Below are positions 1 through 12,844 of a stretch of DNA of 64,000 bases, in pieces. The translations under genes were made by a program, and so were the position numbers. The stretch covers positions 22,105 to 86,104 of the forward strand of contig JBKCXU010000103.1 in NCBI GenBank assembly GCA_046316025.1. Reading direction: 5' to 3'. The notes beneath the pieces were generated by a model. The model worked only from the letters and a program-made list of their open reading frames with translations, was not told where the DNA came from and did not search any database. The stretch comes from JAJTHJ01 sp046316025. Its GTDB lineage: Bacteria > Pseudomonadota > Gammaproteobacteria > Burkholderiales > Burkholderiaceae_F. Each line of letters starts with the position of its first letter. Position 1 is the first letter of the stretch.

Positions 1-201
1 GCGCGCCCGCTGTTGCAGGTGGCCGACCCGCGCGCCCGGCTCGAGCAGTTGCTGTCCGAGCGCGCGCCGCTGTACGAGGAGGTCGCTCACGTGAGCTTCA
101 ACTCCGGCGCCGGCAATCCGCGCCGGCTGGTCGAGCGCATCCTCGATTGCACGGCAGTGCGTACGGCGCTCGGGCTGCAGCCTGGGGCGTCTCTACAATG
201 A
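1..201 (+). CDS. aroK: Shikimate kinase, C-terminal fragment (cut by window start)
   Basis: C-terminal 66 residues of shikimate kinase, which phosphorylates shikimate with ATP in the chorismate pathway. The reading frame is open from base 1 and begins ARPLL, the arginine/PLL element of the shikimate kinase substrate and lid region. It is followed by a helix matching the family (ERAPLYEEVAH). The stop is at 199-201, and aroB starts 5 nt later, the usual aroK-aroB pairing. The P-loop and N-terminus lie outside the window. Confidence 0.88.
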   Translation, partial: ARPLLQVADPRARLEQLLSERAPLYEEVAHVSFNSGAGNPRRLVERILDCTAVRTALGLQPGASLQ

Positions 202-205
202 CCGC

Positions 206-1285
206 ATGCTCAGCCTGCGCGTCGAACTTGGCGAACGTAGTTACCCAATCCACATTGGCCCGGCGCTGATCGGCCGGCTCGGCGAGTGGCTGGCGCCGCT
301 TGCGCCGACCCGCGTTCTGCTGGTGAGCAATTCGACCGTGGCCCCGCTCTATGCGCCCGCGGCGACTCACGCGTTGTGGGCGGTCGCGCCGGTCGAGCAG
401 TGCGTACTGGCCGATGGTGAGGAACATAAAGCCTGGCCCGCGGTGGCCGTCGTCCTCGATGCACTGATTGCGCTGGGCGCGGATCGCAAGTCGGTCGTGG
501 TGGCGCTCGGTGGCGGCGTAATCGGCGACCTGGCCGGGTTTGCCGCAGCAATCTTCATGCGCGGCATCCGCTTCGTGCAGGTGCCGACAACCCTGCTGGC
601 GCAGGTGGACTCATCGGTCGGCGGCAAGACCGGTATCAACTGGGCGGCGGGCAAGAATCTGGTCGGCGCATTTCATCAGCCGTCGCTGGTGGTGGCCGAC
701 ACCGACACGCTGCGCACGCTGCCGGCGCGCGAGGTATCGGCGGGCTTGGCGGAGATTCTCAAGCACGGGCTGTTGGCCAACGCCGACTACTTCGGCGCGG
801 TCGAGCGCGATCTGCCGGCGCTGCGTGCATTGGACAGCGAAGCGCTGACGCGGGCGATCGCAGGCTCTTGCTCGATCAAGGCCGGCGTGGTCGGTCGCGA
901 CGAACGCGAAAGCGGCGAACGTGCGCTGCTGAACCTCGGTCACACCTTCGGCCATGCGATCGAGGCCTTGACCGGGTTCGGTGCCCGGCTGCATGGCGAA
1001 GCGGTCGGATGTGGGCTGTGCCTGGCGGCGGATCTGTCGCGTCGCCTCGGCCTGTTGGGCGATGCGGAGGTCGCGCGCATCGAGTCCGCCGTTGCCGCCG
1101 CAGGGCTGCCGACGCGGATAGAAGGGCTGTCGCTCGACGCGGCCATGGCGTCGATGCGTGGGGACAAGAAGGCCGAAGCGGGGCAGGTGAAGTTCATCGT
1201 GGTCGAACGCATCGGTCGGGCGGTGCAGCGGACCGTGCCCGATGATCTGGTCCGCGCAACCCTGGCCGCGGGCGGCTATCGGTGA
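206..1285 (+). CDS. aroB: 3-dehydroquinate synthase
   Basis: Converts DAHP to 3-dehydroquinate, second step of the shikimate pathway, using NAD+ and a divalent metal. The 359-residue length is normal. Visible motifs are the glycine-rich NAD-binding stretch GGGVIGDLAGF near residue 95, the substrate segment VPTTLLAQVDSSVGGKTGIN, and the metal-ligand motif NLGHTFGHAIE near residue 245. The ATG lies 4 nt after the aroK stop, and the gene overlaps dgt by 4 nt, so aroK-aroB-dgt is probably one transcript. Confidence 0.97.
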   Translation: MLSLRVELGERSYPIHIGPALIGRLGEWLAPLAPTRVLLVSNSTVAPLYAPAATHALWAVAPVEQCVLADGEEHKAWPAVAVVLDALIALGADRKSVVVALGGGVIGDLAGFAAAIFMRGIRFVQVPTTLLAQVDSSVGGKTGINWAAGKNLVGAFHQPSLVVADTDTLRTLPAREVSAGLAEILKHGLLANADYFGAVERDLPALRALDSEALTRAIAGSCSIKAGVVGRDERESGERALLNLGHTFGHAIEALTGFGARLHGEAVGCGLCLAADLSRRLGLLGDAEVARIESAVAAAGLPTRIEGLSLDAAMASMRGDKKAEAGQVKFIVVERIGRAVQRTVPDDLVRATLAAGGYR

Positions 1286-2421
1286 GCGGCAGTTTCGAGC
1301 GCAACCTCGCGCCGTACGCGGCGCACTCGGCCCGCTCGCGCGGGCGCGTGCATGCGGAGCCCGAGGCGGTCGGGCGCAGCGCCTTCCAGCGCGACCGCGA
1401 CCGGATCGTGCACTCGACCGCGTTTCGCCGGCTCGAGTACAAGACGCAAGTTTTCGTCAACCACGAGGGCGATCTGTTTCGTACGCGGCTGACACACTCG
1501 CTGGAGGTGGCGCAGATCGGCCGCGGCATTGCGCGCAACCTGAGTGTCAACGAAGACCTGATCGAAGCGATTGCGCTCGCCCACGACCTCGGCCACACAC
1601 CGTTCGGCCACGCCGGGCAGGACGCGCTCGCGGCGTGCATGAAGCCGTATGGCGGCTTCGAGCACAACCTGCAATCGCTGCGCGTGGTGGATGAGTTGGA
1701 AGAGCGCTATGGCGCCTTCAACGGCCTGAACCTGAGCTTCGAAACGCGAGAAGGCATCCTCAAGCACTGCTCGCGCGCCAACGCGCGGCGGCTGGGCGAT
1801 CTGGGTGAGCGGTTTCTCAAGAAGCGGCAGCCGGGCATCGAAGCTCAGATCGCCAATCTCGCCGACGAGATCGCCTACAACAACCACGATATCGACGACG
1901 GCCTGCGCTCTGGCCTGCTATCGCTTGCGCAACTGGACGAAGTACCCGTCTTTGCGCGGCACGCGGCCGCGGTTCGCGCGGAGTATCCCGGCATCACCGA
2001 GCGGCGGATGATCCACGAGACCGTGCGGCGGATGATCAACGCGCTGGTGCACGACCTGGTGGCCGAGAGCCGTACGCGGATCGCCGAGGCAAAGCCGCAG
2101 TCGATCGACGAAGTGCGCGCCGCCGGCGGCCCCTTGGTCGCCTTTTCGGCGCCTGTGCGGCGCGAAGCGGACGCAATGAAGGCGTTCCTCTTCGAGAATC
2201 TCTACCGCCACTATCAGGTGCTGCGGATGACCGCCAAGTCCAGGCGGATCGTCACGGAGCTCTTCGCCGCGTTCTTAAACGATCCGCGCTTGCTGCCCAC
2301 CGACCATCAGGCTCGTGCCCTGACAGACAGACCGCGGGCGATCGCCGACTACGTCGCCGGCATGACCGACCGCTACGCAATCAAAGAGCATCGTCGCCTC
2401 TTCGGCATCGAAGAAAAATAG
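1282..2421 (+). CDS. dgt: dGTP triphosphohydrolase-like protein (HD domain)
   Basis: 379-residue deoxyguanosinetriphosphate triphosphohydrolase-like protein of the HD superfamily, cleaving dNTPs to deoxynucleoside and triphosphate. The metal ligands are visible: His72 in RLTHSLEVAQ and His101-Asp102 in LAHDLGHTPFGH. The GTG start overlaps the aroB stop in a GTGA arrangement, which fixes the start. The TAG stop at 2419-2421 lies inside the REP palindrome at 2414-2440, so the insertion reaches the last codons. The family includes both dGTP-specific and broad dNTPases, so substrate preference is not decided here. Confidence 0.93.
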   Translation: MSGSFERNLAPYAAHSARSRGRVHAEPEAVGRSAFQRDRDRIVHSTAFRRLEYKTQVFVNHEGDLFRTRLTHSLEVAQIGRGIARNLSVNEDLIEAIALAHDLGHTPFGHAGQDALAACMKPYGGFEHNLQSLRVVDELEERYGAFNGLNLSFETREGILKHCSRANARRLGDLGERFLKKRQPGIEAQIANLADEIAYNNHDIDDGLRSGLLSLAQLDEVPVFARHAAAVRAEYPGITERRMIHETVRRMINALVHDLVAESRTRIAEAKPQSIDEVRAAGGPLVAFSAPVRREADAMKAFLFENLYRHYQVLRMTAKSRRIVTELFAAFLNDPRLLPTDHQARALTDRPRAIADYVAGMTDRYAIKEHRRLFGIEEK

Positions 2422-2440
2422 GGGTCAGACCCCTATTTTT
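2414..2440. repeat. REP-A palindrome upstream of the RAYT gene
   Basis: Perfect palindrome with 13-bp arms around a single central A; the core reads GGGGTCAGACCCC and the flanks are A-rich and T-rich. It overlaps the last codons and stop of dgt. The T-run on the right could let it act as a terminator after dgt. The same core occurs at 3188-3212 and twice at 55942-55991. Confidence 0.9.
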
Positions 2441-2456
2441 TCTTCATACTGGAGGC

Positions 2457-3146
2457 ATGCCGAGAAAACCCAGGCTGGCCGTGGCCGGCCATCCCCACCA
2501 CATCGTCCAGCGCGGAAACGACCGGCAGGACATCTTTCGCGACGACCAGGATCGACGCAAGTACTTGGATTGGCTGGGAGAACTTTCCGCTCAGTTCAAC
2601 GTGGCGATTCACGCCTATGTTTTGATGCCCAACCACGTCCACCTGCTGGTCACGCCCGCGGAGGCGGCGGCGATGAGCGGGCTGATGCAGGCGCTTGGCC
2701 GCCGCTACGTGCGATGGTTCAATGATCGGCATCAGCGAACCGGTGCGCTGTGGGAGGGAAGGTTCTTTTCGAGCCTGATCGAGGCCGACCGCTACTTGCT
2801 CGCCTGCTACCGCTATATCGAGATGAATCCGGTGCGCGCCGGACTGGTCGCCGACCCGGTCGCCTACACATGGTCCAGCCATCGACATCACATTGGCTTG
2901 GGAATAGATCAGATTGTTAGCGATCACTCTCTTTTCTGGGCAATGGGCAACACGCCATTTGAAAGGCAGACCGCTTACAAAGACATGTTCGATCACGGAA
3001 GCGAGTCTGACCACGTTCAAAGCATCCGAAAGGCCATTCGGCAAAACTTGGCGCTGGCCTCAGGCGCCTTTGTGGAAGCGACAACAATTCCCGCCGACTA
3101 TCTTCCGCGAACTCGCCAAGTAGGTCGACCAAGAAATCCGACATAA
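2457..3146 (+). mobile_element. REP-associated tyrosine transposase (RAYT, Y1/IS200-like)
   Basis: 229-residue Y1 (HUH) transposase. The metal-binding HUH motif is His60-Val-His62 in MPNHVHLL, and the likely catalytic tyrosine is Tyr84 in GRRYVRWFN. The N-terminus RKPRLAVAGHPHHIVQRGN is typical of RAYT proteins, which move or maintain REP/REPIN palindromes. Palindromes with the same core flank the gene at 2414-2440 and 3188-3212. The GGAGG stretch sits only 1 nt before the ATG, closer than usual. Base composition is visibly less GC-rich than the neighbours. The protein looks intact. It separates dgt from gltB. Confidence 0.92.
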
Positions 3147-3187
3147 ATATGTCCCCTATTTACTGCATTTCCGTTGTGTGAGAAGAG

Positions 3188-3212
3188 AAAATAGGGGTCA
3201 GACCCCTATTTT
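3188..3212. repeat. REP-A palindrome downstream of the RAYT gene
   Basis: Perfect palindrome with 12-bp arms around a central A, core GGGGTCAGACCCC, followed by further Ts. It lies 41 nt after the transposase stop and about 58 nt before gltB. With the copy at 2414-2440 it brackets the transposase. It may also terminate transcription before gltB. Confidence 0.9.
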
Positions 3213-3270
3213 TCTGGTTGTCTTGGGTGGTGCGGCGCAGTAGAGTGAGTGCCTTCGTCAGGAGCGCGTT

Positions 3271-7995
<4,725 letters not shown>

Positions 7996-8030
7996 GGGTC
8001 GTCGGGCCCCAATTGAGTGTCGTGTCGGCC

Positions 8031-8555
8031 ATGAACCGCTTCCAACAGTATGTCAGCGAACGCCCGGTCTACGAGCGCGAGTTTTATCAGAAACTGCTCG
8101 ATGGTTGGGACGAGCAAAAACTAGCCAGGGCGATCGCAATGGCAGGCAAGTTGGAGACCGCTGGGTGTGCCCATCCAGAAGGCTGGATCTTCAGCGAGTT
8201 CAGCGAGAACATTCCCCAATTTGCTCGATTTGCCCTGCTGAAATCACTTTGGGAAAGAGCGATCACACCCGCCATCGAGAACGACTTTTGGCTCAATAGT
8301 GGCGCGATGCGGGAAATCCTCAAGAAAGTCGAGCGGGTTCTATCGTCAGACGAGAAAGAGCAACTGTTCTCGGAAATCGGAAAGGCACTTGGATTCCACA
8401 TGCTGAACGTGCTGGACGAAGGTATTCATAGCGAAGAACTCCCCGGATGGTCAGTAATCGAGCTGAGCGCAGAGGGAGAGCCTACCGGCCGGGAAATCGG
8501 AGGCTTACATGAGTCGCTGATGGAAGAAGAGTTTCAACCCCATCGCATCTACTGA
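8031..8555 (+). CDS. Hypothetical protein between gltB and gltD
   Basis: 174-residue protein that I do not recognise. It is acidic and rich in helices, with no signal peptide or membrane segment, so it is probably cytoplasmic. Aromatic residues cluster near the N-terminus (FQQYVSERPVYEREFYQ). An in-frame TTG at 8013 could add 6 residues, but no convincing ribosome site precedes either start. Codon use and base composition are clearly less GC-rich than gltB and gltD, which suggests acquisition by transfer. It lies 35 nt after gltB and 16 nt before gltD, so it would be carried on the same transcript. Confidence 0.7.
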   Translation: MNRFQQYVSERPVYEREFYQKLLDGWDEQKLARAIAMAGKLETAGCAHPEGWIFSEFSENIPQFARFALLKSLWERAITPAIENDFWLNSGAMREILKKVERVLSSDEKEQLFSEIGKALGFHMLNVLDEGIHSEELPGWSVIELSAEGEPTGREIGGLHESLMEEEFQPHRIY

Positions 8556-8571
8556 TTGACGAGAAAGCAAA

Positions 8572-10059
8572 ATGGGTAAGATCACCGGATTCATGGAATA
8601 CCAGCGGCTCGAAGAAGCCGCCGAAGCAGCCGCCTCGCGCAAGCAGCATTGGCGCGAGTTCGTCGTCCACCTGACCGACGAGCAGGCCAAGGTGCAGGGC
8701 GCGCGCTGCATGGACTGCGGCATCCCGTTTTGCAACAGCGGCTGCCCGGTGAACAACATCATCCCGGACTTCAACGACCTCGTGTACCGGCAGGACTGGC
8801 GCGCCGCGCTCGACGTGCTGCACTCGACCAACAACTTCCCGGAGTTCACCGGCCGCGTCTGCCCCGCGCCCTGCGAGGCCGCCTGCACACTGAACATCAA
8901 CGAAGCGCCGGTCGGCATCAAGTCGATCGAGCACGCGATCATCGACAAAGGCTGGGCCGAAGGCTGGGTGGTGCCGCAGCCGGCGGCGGCCAAGACCGGC
9001 AAGCGCGTCGCGGTGATCGGCAGCGGGCCGGCGGGGCTCGCCTGCGCGCAGCAACTGGCGCGCGTGGGGCACGAAGTGACCGTGTTCGAGAAGAACGACC
9101 GCGTCGGCGGCCTGCTGCGCTATGGCATTCCCGACTTCAAGATGGAAAAGTCGCACATCGACCGCCGCGTGGCGCAGATGCGCGACGAAGGGGTGCAGTT
9201 CCGCACCGGCGTGCTGGTAAGCAAGAGCAAGCTCGATGGTGGAATCACCAACTGGGCCAATGAAAAACTCGATCCCGAACAGGTGTTGAAGGACTACGAT
9301 GCCGTGGTGCTGGCCGGCGGTGCGGAGCAACCGCGCGACCTGCCGGTGCCGGGGCGCGAGTTGAAGGGCATCCACTTCGCGATGGACTTCCTGCCAACGC
9401 AGAACAAGGTGGTGGCCGGCGACAAGGTCAAGGATCAGTTGCTGGCCACCGGCAAGCACGTGGTGGTGATTGGTGGCGGCGACACTGGCTCCGACTGCGT
9501 GGGTACCAGCAACCGCCATGGCGCGGCCAGCGTCACCCAGTTCGAACTGCTGCCGCAGCCGCCGGCGCAGGAGAACAAGGAGCTGACCTGGCCCTACTGG
9601 CCGATCAAGCTGCGCACCTCCAGCAGCCACGAAGAGGGTGCCGCGCGCGACTGGTCCGTGACGACCAAGCGCTTCAACGACGACGGCAAGGGCAACGTCA
9701 AGTCGCTGACCGCGGCCCGCGTCGAGTGGAAGAAAGACTCGCAAACGGGCCAGACCAGGATGGTCGAAGTCGAAGGCTCCGAGTTCGAGCTGCCGGCCGA
9801 CCTGGTGCTGTTTGCGATGGGCTTCGTCGCGCCGGTGGCGAGCGTGCTCGAAGGCTTTGGCGTCGACCGCGACCCGCGGGGCAACGCGCGCGCAGCCACT
9901 GAGGGCACCGGCAGCTACAGGACCAACGTGGACAAGGTGTTCGCCGCCGGTGACATGCGGCGCGGGCAGTCGCTGGTGGTGTGGGCAATCCGTGAGGGTC
10001 GCCAGTGCGCACGGGCCGTGGATGAGACCCTGATGGGTACATCCACGCTGCCGCGGTAA
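8572..10059 (+). CDS. gltD: Glutamate synthase (NADPH) small subunit
   Basis: 495-residue beta subunit of GOGAT, an FAD/NADPH oxidoreductase that feeds electrons to GltB. The N-terminal iron-sulfur cysteines are Cys46, 49, 54 and 58 (CMDCGIPFC..GC), with a second set at Cys97, 101 and 105. The FAD-binding VIGSGPAGLACAQQLA follows near residue 145, and the NADPH-binding VVIGGGDTGSD lies near 300. Length is normal. The weak site GAGAAAGC precedes the ATG. It is one gene removed from gltB, and a small secreted-protein gene follows 6 nt downstream. Confidence 0.97.
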   Translation: MGKITGFMEYQRLEEAAEAAASRKQHWREFVVHLTDEQAKVQGARCMDCGIPFCNSGCPVNNIIPDFNDLVYRQDWRAALDVLHSTNNFPEFTGRVCPAPCEAACTLNINEAPVGIKSIEHAIIDKGWAEGWVVPQPAAAKTGKRVAVIGSGPAGLACAQQLARVGHEVTVFEKNDRVGGLLRYGIPDFKMEKSHIDRRVAQMRDEGVQFRTGVLVSKSKLDGGITNWANEKLDPEQVLKDYDAVVLAGGAEQPRDLPVPGRELKGIHFAMDFLPTQNKVVAGDKVKDQLLATGKHVVVIGGGDTGSDCVGTSNRHGAASVTQFELLPQPPAQENKELTWPYWPIKLRTSSSHEEGAARDWSVTTKRFNDDGKGNVKSLTAARVEWKKDSQTGQTRMVEVEGSEFELPADLVLFAMGFVAPVASVLEGFGVDRDPRGNARAATEGTGSYRTNVDKVFAAGDMRRGQSLVVWAIREGRQCARAVDETLMGTSTLPR

Positions 10060-10065
10060 GCGCCA

Positions 10066-10392
10066 ATGCACGCCCGCTCCGCGCTCGCCGCCCTGCTGCT
10101 GCTCGCAGCCACTGCTGTTGGCGCGCAGTCGCGCTCGGCCCCCAACCGCTTCGCCGAACTCGACCGCGCCTGCGAGGACGCGCGCCTCGTCAAGTTGACA
10201 CCGTTACGCCAGCAAAAGGCCGAAGAGTGCGTGAGAACCACGCGCAAGACCCGCGCGCAGTGCGAAGCGGAGTTCGCCGACTGGGGCAACACCACGCAAC
10301 TGGCCGGCGGCGGCGCGCGCGGCGGCCTGTTCTACGACCTGCCGGAGTGCAAGGCCGCAGCTGAGGCGCGGCGGCGGGCGACCGGGCGCTGA
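10066..10392 (+). CDS. Small secreted hypothetical protein
   Basis: 108 residues with a clear Sec signal peptide (hydrophobic core LAALLLLAATAVGA, cleavage likely after AVGA). The mature part of about 88 residues has four cysteines (near positions 44, 65, 76 and 104), compatible with two periplasmic disulfides. It is charged and low in complexity. No family was recognised. It starts 6 nt after gltD and is probably cotranscribed with it. It converges on the cupin gene with only 3 nt between stops. Confidence 0.65.
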   Translation: MHARSALAALLLLAATAVGAQSRSAPNRFAELDRACEDARLVKLTPLRQQKAEECVRTTRKTRAQCEAEFADWGNTTQLAGGGARGGLFYDLPECKAAAEARRRATGR

Positions 10393-10395
10393 GCT

Positions 10396-10803
10396 TCAGA
10401 GCGGCGCATCCGGCAACTGCGGCTTGTCGCGCTCCTTGCCGACCAGACACAGAAAACCCAGCGCGCTGTCCGCCGCGGCGTAGAACTGGTGCCAGGTCAT
10501 CGGCTCGACGGTCACCAGATCGTGCTCGGCGATGCTGTGAGTTTCATCGCCTATGCGCACCGTGCCGCGCCCGCGCAGGATCAGCACCGCGTGCGTGTGC
10601 TGGTGGCGCTCCAGCGTCGAGTAGCCGCCGGGCGCGACCTCAAAGTAACGCAACTCGCAGCCCTGATCCGGCTGCGCAAACAGCACCTGCCGGGTGATGT
10701 CGCGGAACGGCGCGCTGCCTTCGTCCTTGTAGCGCAGGCGCTCGACTTCGTCCCAGCGGTAATCGCCGGCGGCATCGGAGGCAAAGCGGCGGATCGCGCT
10801 CAT
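10396..10803 (-). CDS. Cupin-domain protein partnered with the RuBisCO-like protein
   Basis: 135-residue single-domain cupin. Metal-binding motif 1 is HQHTHAVLILRGRG (residues 67-80); motif 2 is around HDLVTVEPMTWHQF (94-107). No signal peptide is present. Its ATG overlaps the stop of the upstream RuBisCO-like gene by 4 nt, so the two are translationally coupled. In Rhodospirillum rubrum a cupin next to an RLP gene is the methylthioxylulose-5-phosphate methylsulfurylase of the MTA-isoprenoid shunt. That role is plausible here from context, but cupins are too diverse to assign by sequence alone. Confidence 0.85.
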   Translation of the reverse strand: MSAIRRFASDAAGDYRWDEVERLRYKDEGSAPFRDITRQVLFAQPDQGCELRYFEVAPGGYSTLERHQHTHAVLILRGRGTVRIGDETHSIAEHDLVTVEPMTWHQFYAAADSALGFLCLVGKERDKPQLPDAPL

Positions 10804-11909
10804 GGCGTGCTTGCTGCCGCGACGGCAGCGACGAGCTCGCGCGTGCGCTCGGCCACGCGCTCCCGCGCGATGAGCAGCGCGCCGCCGATCAGCAGCATGC
10901 TGCCGACGCCGTAGTCGGCGACGAGTTCGGGCACCCGCTCGACACTCATGCCGCCGGCGGGTGTGGGCAACGCGGCGCGCAGGCCGTGCCAGGGCGCGCG
11001 CAGCGCGTCGGCGAGCATGTGGCAGGTGGCCGGGCTGTAACTGAAGCGTCCGCCATGGTTGGGGAAGATCACCGCGTCCGCCCCGCACAGGCGGAAGAGT
11101 TTGCCGAGCAGCGCGGGCGGCGCCATCTGCGCGCCGGCCAGCGCGGGGTGGGCGAGAAAGGCGATGCTTGGATGCTCGCGCACCAGCGCGTGGAAGGTCG
11201 CCATCCCGCAGACCATCGGCGCGATCAACACCATTTTCACGCCGTGTTCGGCAGCGAGGGCGAGCTGCTCGCGCATCCGGCTTTCCGGCCCCGACAGGCT
11301 CGGGGCGTAGATCGTGTGCCCGCCGTCGCGGCGGGCGGCGTTGGCTTCGGCCACCGCGGCGGCGCAGGCGGCCATCCGTGCCGCAAACGGCGCGCTTGCT
11401 TGGTCGGCCCAGCCGTGGTCGTCCTTGACGATGTCGAGCCCAGCGCGGGCAAAGGTGCCGGCGAGTGCGGCCATCTGCGCGGCGGTGGAGCCGATAGGCT
11501 TCAACGCCGTGCAGGTGAGCGGCCGACCCTGCACGCCGGTCAACCGGCGCAAGCCGTCTATGCCGTGGCGCGGCCCGCCGAAGTGCCGCGCCAGCGCGGG
11601 CGGCACTTCGACGTCGAGCAGTTCCACATCCGGCAGCAGCGAGCTGTTGCCGAAGAGCATGTTCATCAACTGGCCCGCATCGTGGCCCACCGTCTCGGCA
11701 GCCAGCGCCACCTGTGCCAGCGAGCTGCCGTCGGGGCGCGGCTGGACGTCGAGCAGTTGTCCGACGACCTCGGCGCGCACGCGCGCATCGGTCACCGCCT
11801 CCAGCGGCAGCTCCACGCTTTGTTCGAGCGCCACCGCCTGTGCGCGGCGCGCGGCGTCGCGCTCGCCGGTGCGCAGCCGGTACGTCGCTATGATGCGGGC
11901 GCCTTCCAT
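10800..11909 (-). CDS. RuBisCO-like protein (form IV RLP)
   Basis: 369-residue member of the RuBisCO large-subunit family. TALKPIGST (residues 134-142) matches the active-site lysine region. GLDIVKDDHG (157-166) matches the carbamylated-lysine motif KDDE, but with His in place of the metal-binding Glu. HPALAGA (254-260) and PTPAGGMSV (316-323) match later active-site strands. The loop-6 region reads PNHGGRFSYS, unlike the GKLEG loop of true RuBisCO. CO2 fixation is therefore very unlikely. RLPs with known roles isomerise or enolise methionine-salvage sugars, or decarboxylate 3-oxo-isoapionate phosphate. Coupling to a cupin favours the first kind. Confidence 0.9.
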   Translation of the reverse strand: MEGARIIATYRLRTGERDAARRAQAVALEQSVELPLEAVTDARVRAEVVGQLLDVQPRPDGSSLAQVALAAETVGHDAGQLMNMLFGNSSLLPDVELLDVEVPPALARHFGGPRHGIDGLRRLTGVQGRPLTCTALKPIGSTAAQMAALAGTFARAGLDIVKDDHGWADQASAPFAARMAACAAAVAEANAARRDGGHTIYAPSLSGPESRMREQLALAAEHGVKMVLIAPMVCGMATFHALVREHPSIAFLAHPALAGAQMAPPALLGKLFRLCGADAVIFPNHGGRFSYSPATCHMLADALRAPWHGLRAALPTPAGGMSVERVPELVADYGVGSMLLIGGALLIARERVAERTRELVAAVAAASTP

Positions 11910-11973
11910 CCGGCAAATTCTACGGAGCGCGCTCCTCGCGCGCCCATCACTTCACATCACCGGGAGAACCCCT

Positions 11974-12825
11974 ATGAGATTGCTGATCGGTCTGTTCGTC
12001 GCGGCGCTGGCGCTGCCCGCGGCGGCGCAGGCGCCTGCGGGCACGATGAAGAAGATCGCCGATACCAAGTCGATCACGCTCGGCTTCCGCGCCGATGCGG
12101 CGCCCTTTGCGTTTCGCGGCGCCGACGGGCAGCCGGCTGGCTACTCGGTGGATCTGTGCAAGCAGGTGGTCGCCAGCGTCGGCCGCGCGGTCGGCGGCGA
12201 GCTGAAGGTCAACTGGGTGCCGGTCGGTGCCGCCGAGCGTTTTGCCAAGCTGGAGCGCGGCGAGATCGATCTGGAATGCGGCGTCAGCACGGTCACGCTG
12301 GGCCGCCAGCAGCAGGTGGATTTTTCGAACCTGATTTTCGTCGACGGCGGCGCGGTGCTGTTGCGCGCCGAAGACGGCGCCAACCGCCGCATCGCCGATC
12401 TCGGCGGCAAGACGATCGGCGCGATGCCCAACACCACCACCGAAACCGCGCTGCGCGCCGCGCTCAAGGCGCGCGGCGTCGATGCGAAAGTCGTCGCGGT
12501 CAAGGACGAGCAGGACGGCATGGCGGCGCTGCGCGACAAGAAGATCGACGGCTTTGCCGCCGACCGGATCGTGCTTGTGGGCCTGGTGCTGCGCGCGCCG
12601 GTGGGCGGCACGTTCGCCTTGAGCGGCGACGACTTTTCCTTCGAGCCCTATGCGCTGACGATGCGGCGCGGGGAACCGGACTTTCGCCTCGCGGTCAATC
12701 GGGCATTGTCCGAGACGTATCGCGGGCCGGCGCTGGGCCAGATTTACGAGCGCTGGTTTGGCGCGGTCGGCTCCCCCGGCCCGCTGCTGGTGGCCATGTA
12801 TTACCTGAACGCTTTTGCCGAGTGA
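11974..12825 (+). CDS. Periplasmic amino-acid-type ABC substrate-binding protein (orphan)
   Basis: 283 residues of the family 3 solute-binding fold. The signal peptide ends around LPAAAQA. The family signature appears in PFAFRGADGQPAGYSVDLCKQV and in the segment ERGEIDLECGVSTVTLGRQQQVDFS. GGGAG-type spacing (cGGGAGaacccct) precedes the ATG. No permease or ATPase gene is adjacent, so it either serves a transporter encoded elsewhere or acts as a sensor. It is divergent from the RLP-cupin pair, with 64 nt between, so shared control is possible but not shown. Confidence 0.88.
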   Translation: MRLLIGLFVAALALPAAAQAPAGTMKKIADTKSITLGFRADAAPFAFRGADGQPAGYSVDLCKQVVASVGRAVGGELKVNWVPVGAAERFAKLERGEIDLECGVSTVTLGRQQQVDFSNLIFVDGGAVLLRAEDGANRRIADLGGKTIGAMPNTTTETALRAALKARGVDAKVVAVKDEQDGMAALRDKKIDGFAADRIVLVGLVLRAPVGGTFALSGDDFSFEPYALTMRRGEPDFRLAVNRALSETYRGPALGQIYERWFGAVGSPGPLLVAMYYLNAFAE

Positions 12826-12844
12826 CGAACCGGGAGTAAAGACG

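Noticed and set aside
2414..2440. Palindrome as a plain rho-independent terminator
   Set aside because: It could terminate dgt, but the same core flanks the transposase on the other side and occurs as a tandem pair in rlpA, so a REP element is the better description.
10800..11909. True carbon-fixing RuBisCO
   Set aside because: The KDDE glutamate is His, the loop-6 lysine region is absent, the protein is about 100 residues too short, and no phosphoribulokinase or small subunit is nearby.
10986..12839. Long plus-strand frames across the RuBisCO-like gene
   Set aside because: They have arginine/glycine-rich composition and run through the intergenic region; the minus-strand RLP has clear family motifs.
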